A stretch of DNA of 41,221 nt from a virus, in IMG/VR virus record IMGVR_UViG_3300025647_000084, positions 1-41,221 of that record; one strand, 5' to 3'. A model generated the notes under the pieces. The model made no database searches. It was not told the DNA's origin and saw only the letters and a list, made by a program, of their open reading frames with translations. A program made the position numbers and the translations under genes. Below, piece after piece: positions 39,393-41,221 of this stretch (the first letter of the stretch is position 1; each line of letters begins with the position of its first letter).

Positions 39393-39646
39393 AAATAGTA
39401 GTAGAAATTCCTTGGAGAGGGAATTTAGTAAAAGTAGATCCAGAAAAACCACCTAAAGATGAAAGACAGTTAATAGGTTTTCTTAGATGGAATAATGCTC
39501 CTGCTTGTTTTGTAAAAACAGATAATGCGTGGAGAAAAATTACTAAAGAAGGACAATTACTTTATGTATCAAGAACACTGTATTTACTATCATTAAAAGA
39601 TTGGTTAGAAATAGCTCTTGATGATAAATTTACAGGATATATTTAA
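39389..39646 (+). CDS. 85-aa hypothetical protein
   Basis: The protein reads MKIVVEIPWRGNLVKVDPEK, then RQLIGFLRWNNAPACFVKTD and LSLKDWLEIALDDKFTGYI. The pattern is two or three strands and a C-terminal helix, with conserved-looking Trp residues. It lies in a translationally coupled operon. No family is recognised. Confidence 0.55.
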   Translation: MKIVVEIPWRGNLVKVDPEKPPKDERQLIGFLRWNNAPACFVKTDNAWRKITKEGQLLYVSRTLYLLSLKDWLEIALDDKFTGYI

Positions 39647-39657
39647 ATTAAAACGCT

Positions 39658-40092
39658 ATGAAAAGTACAGAATTAAGAATCGGAAACTGGATAGATGACA
39701 CTAGTGAAGATGGTGGATTTTTTCAAGTAGAAGGAATTTGCAAAGATAAAGAAGGTTTTTCTGGGTACTATATAATATACCGAAACGGTAGCTTTAAATG
39801 TAGCCTTGAAGAAGATGAGTTAGAAAGTGATTTAATTCAGATTAAACCCATCCCCCTAACAGAAGAAATACTTTTGAAGTGTGGGTTTAAGAAAGATTTA
39901 GACGGAAGTTTTCAGAAAAACGATGTTTCTATTTTTTTAGATAAAAGATTTAAAACTAATTTATATTTACAAACCAATGATTCAAATAGAAACTTTATTT
40001 GGTTTGGATATGAATGTAAAATTCAACACCTACACCAACTTCAAAACCTTTACTTCGCACTAACAGGAGAAGAACTAAACATTGAGCTATGA
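39658..40092 (+). CDS. Conserved Bacteroidota phage protein, unknown function
   Basis: This 144-aa protein has the start STELRIGNWI, a middle IQIKPIPLTEEILLKCGFKK, and the end QHLHQLQNLYFALTGEELNI. I recognise this pattern as a very common unnamed family in Bacteroidota prophages and phages (ELRIGN ... PIPLTEE ... HQLQNLYFALTG). The beta-rich middle may bind a ligand or protein partner. It ends in an ATGA overlap with the next gene. The function of the family is not known to me. Confidence 0.75.
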   Translation: MKSTELRIGNWIDDTSEDGGFFQVEGICKDKEGFSGYYIIYRNGSFKCSLEEDELESDLIQIKPIPLTEEILLKCGFKKDLDGSFQKNDVSIFLDKRFKTNLYLQTNDSNRNFIWFGYECKIQHLHQLQNLYFALTGEELNIEL

Positions 40093-40664
40093 AAGAAGAA
40101 GAAAAAAGAGAGTTGTTAAAACACTTTGCAGAGTGGTATGGAACTGCTAAAAATATAAGTTCTATAATGACCAATCCAGATACCTGTATAAATGAATACA
40201 TAAACTCATTAAAGCCTAAGTTAGAAGTAGGTAAGTGGTATAAAGAAAAAGGAGGTTCTATTGCTTTCTATCAAGGTGATAATGTAGAAACTTACGGTAT
40301 GAATGATGTCGGTACGTGGAGAAGCAATGCTTGTTGGTTTCATGATTGGAATTTAGAAGATGACGAATGGACACTAGCCACAGACGAAGAAGTAGAAGAA
40401 TCCTTAATAGCAGAAGCGAAGAGAAGAGGATATAATAAAGGATGCAAACTATCTGGTGATATTGGCAGTTCATACATACCGAGATCATCAAGTAGTCCTG
40501 AATTTAGGTACTATGAACATAAAAATGCGTTAGAGATGTTCGGTATACACGTTTTCAATAATGGAAAATGGGCAGAAATAATCGAAGAACCAATAGAACT
40601 AACATTAGAAGAAATCGCTGAAAAGTTTGGCTGTAAAGTAGAACAAATAAAAATCAAAAAATGA
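40089..40664 (+). CDS. Conserved Bacteroidota phage protein, unknown function
   Basis: This 191-aa protein has an N-terminal helical part (MKEEEKRELLKHFAEWYGTA). A beta part follows (LEVGKWYKEKGGSIAFYQGD), then WTLATDEEVEESLIAEAKRRGY, which I recognise from a common unnamed phage and prophage family that often co-occurs with the preceding gene. A C-terminal segment LTLEEIAEKFGCKVEQIKIK resembles a helix-turn-helix of the type found at the ends of these proteins. It is coupled by ATGA on both sides. Confidence 0.7.
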   Translation: MKEEEKRELLKHFAEWYGTAKNISSIMTNPDTCINEYINSLKPKLEVGKWYKEKGGSIAFYQGDNVETYGMNDVGTWRSNACWFHDWNLEDDEWTLATDEEVEESLIAEAKRRGYNKGCKLSGDIGSSYIPRSSSSPEFRYYEHKNALEMFGIHVFNNGKWAEIIEEPIELTLEEIAEKFGCKVEQIKIKK

Positions 40665-40855
40665 AAGTAGATATTTTAATTAATGGAAGTTATAAAATTG
40701 TTTTAGTTCCTGAAAATGATGTAGAAAAAGGTATATTAGCTGCTATTTCTAAAACAGAAGTAGAAGCTAAATCTATTGAGCAGCATACTCAAATTCTTGA
40801 TAAAATTGTACAAGAAGGTTTAATAATATCTAGTAAGAAAAATGAAGTGAAATAG
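40661..40855 (+). CDS. 64-aa hypothetical protein, last gene of coupled operon
   Basis: The protein reads MKVDILINGSYKIVLVPEND, then VEKGILAAISKTEVEAKSIE and a helix (QHTQILDKIVQEGLIISSKK). The strand-turn-strand-helix order suggests a small ferredoxin-like domain. Its stop codon lies within the stem of a strong terminator, so it ends the operon. No family is recognised. Confidence 0.6.
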   Translation: MKVDILINGSYKIVLVPENDVEKGILAAISKTEVEAKSIEQHTQILDKIVQEGLIISSKKNEVK

Positions 40856-40877
40856 TAGGCTTCGGCCTACTATTTTA
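40850..40877. terminator. Perfect 11-bp hairpin terminator with UUCG loop
   Basis: AAATAGTAGGC and GCCTACTATTT pair without mismatch around TTCG, with A-rich and T-rich flanks that suit termination in both directions. It includes the stop of the 64-aa gene. Confidence 0.85.
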
Positions 40878-40955
40878 ACTAAAGGAAAGCCTAACGATCA
40901 TTGTAGGTACTGTAAGGAGCAATTAATTAAGAGTATAAAACTTAAAAACAGAGCT

Positions 40956-41221
40956 ATGAGCAAAGAACAAACACCGATTGAGGAACTGATTGAAAACGAA
41001 ATAACTGATTTATATCATGAGGGGAAGTATGATTATGATACTTATTCAAGACTTCATGATTTGCTGTCAGATATAGTTACCAAAGAAAAGGAACAAAGAG
41101 AGGAACTGATAAAGGAGATTGCAATTGAATGCTTAGACCTACAACTAAATGAGGTTGAAGAAACATACAAAAAATTTGGTTGTGAAGAAATAGCCGAACA
41201 ATACTACAACGAAGTAATTAA
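40956..41221 (+). CDS. Acidic helical protein, C-terminus beyond window edge
   Basis: The frame is open from the ATG for 88 codons to the window edge. The start MSKEQTPIEELIENEITDLY is followed by a long acidic, helical region (IVTKEKEQREELIKEIAIEC ... LNEVEETYKKFGCEEIAEQY). The leader ATAAAACTTAAAAACAGAGC has the same AAAACTTAAAA element as two other rightward genes. The frame stays open upstream without an ATG, so the start is chosen by the leader. No family can be given. Confidence 0.6.
   Translation, partial: MSKEQTPIEELIENEITDLYHEGKYDYDTYSRLHDLLSDIVTKEKEQREELIKEIAIECLDLQLNEVEETYKKFGCEEIAEQYYNEVI

Noticed and set aside
40851-40955. Upstream in-frame extension of the last gene, with a C-x-x-C motif
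   Set aside because: The frame is open back to 40851 but has no ATG and overlaps the terminator hairpin; the shared leader places the start at 40956.

Overview
The window is an AT-rich stretch of a tailed phage genome that I assign to the crAss-like phages (Crassvirales), which infect Bacteroidota. The evidence is the set and order of virion genes on the minus strand: large terminase, portal, acidic scaffold-like protein, crAss-type major capsid protein, further virion proteins, an IHF-like protein, a P22 gp10-like stabilization protein, and a very large Gly-rich virion protein. Several promoters also match the Bacteroidota form TTTG-N17-23-TAnnTTTG. TAA, TAG and TGA all appear to act as stops, so I see no sign of recoding here. 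Family names come from recognising sequences by eye, since no search was possible.

Minus strand, 32.45 kb down to 1. The leftward transcript starts with a small winged-helix protein (32155-32454) and short accessory genes, including a first HU/IHF-like protein. Packaging and head genes follow (TerS candidate, TerL, portal, scaffold, MCP). The MCP gene has its own promoter and a strong terminator. Head and connector proteins come next, then a second strong terminator and a block of fibre-like genes (14.9-19.0 kb) with collagen-like and lectin-like parts. A compact, overlapping lysis cassette follows (holin, u-spanin-like lipoprotein, zinc amidase), then a metallophosphoesterase, tail genes with a second IHF-like protein, the stabilization (muzzle) protein, a protein with a GH19-like muralytic domain, and a virion protein cut by the window edge.

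Plus strand, 32.58-41.22 kb. This side holds short, mostly unrecognised early or accessory genes: membrane proteins, a secreted protein, a monocistronic 183-aa protein and a five-gene translationally coupled operon. The most unusual part is 33.8-36.54 kb. There, small ORFs alternate with about 1.7 kb of non-coding sequence full of perfect nested hairpins, at least two H-type pseudoknots, a three-way junction, a degenerate tRNA-like element and several hairpin-plus-T-run 3' ends. I read this as a cluster of structured RNAs, the largest about 650 nt. A further structured leader with a pseudoknot precedes the 183-aa gene.

A second notable system is a family of six palindromes of CTATCA...TGATAG type. 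Two sit on the divergent promoter of the winged-helix gene. Four form an array with 23-24 bp centre spacing in a convergent, terminator-bounded gap at 33308-33394. That arrangement suggests autoregulation plus a replication or partition site, in line with the phage-plasmid lifestyle proposed for some crAss-like phages.
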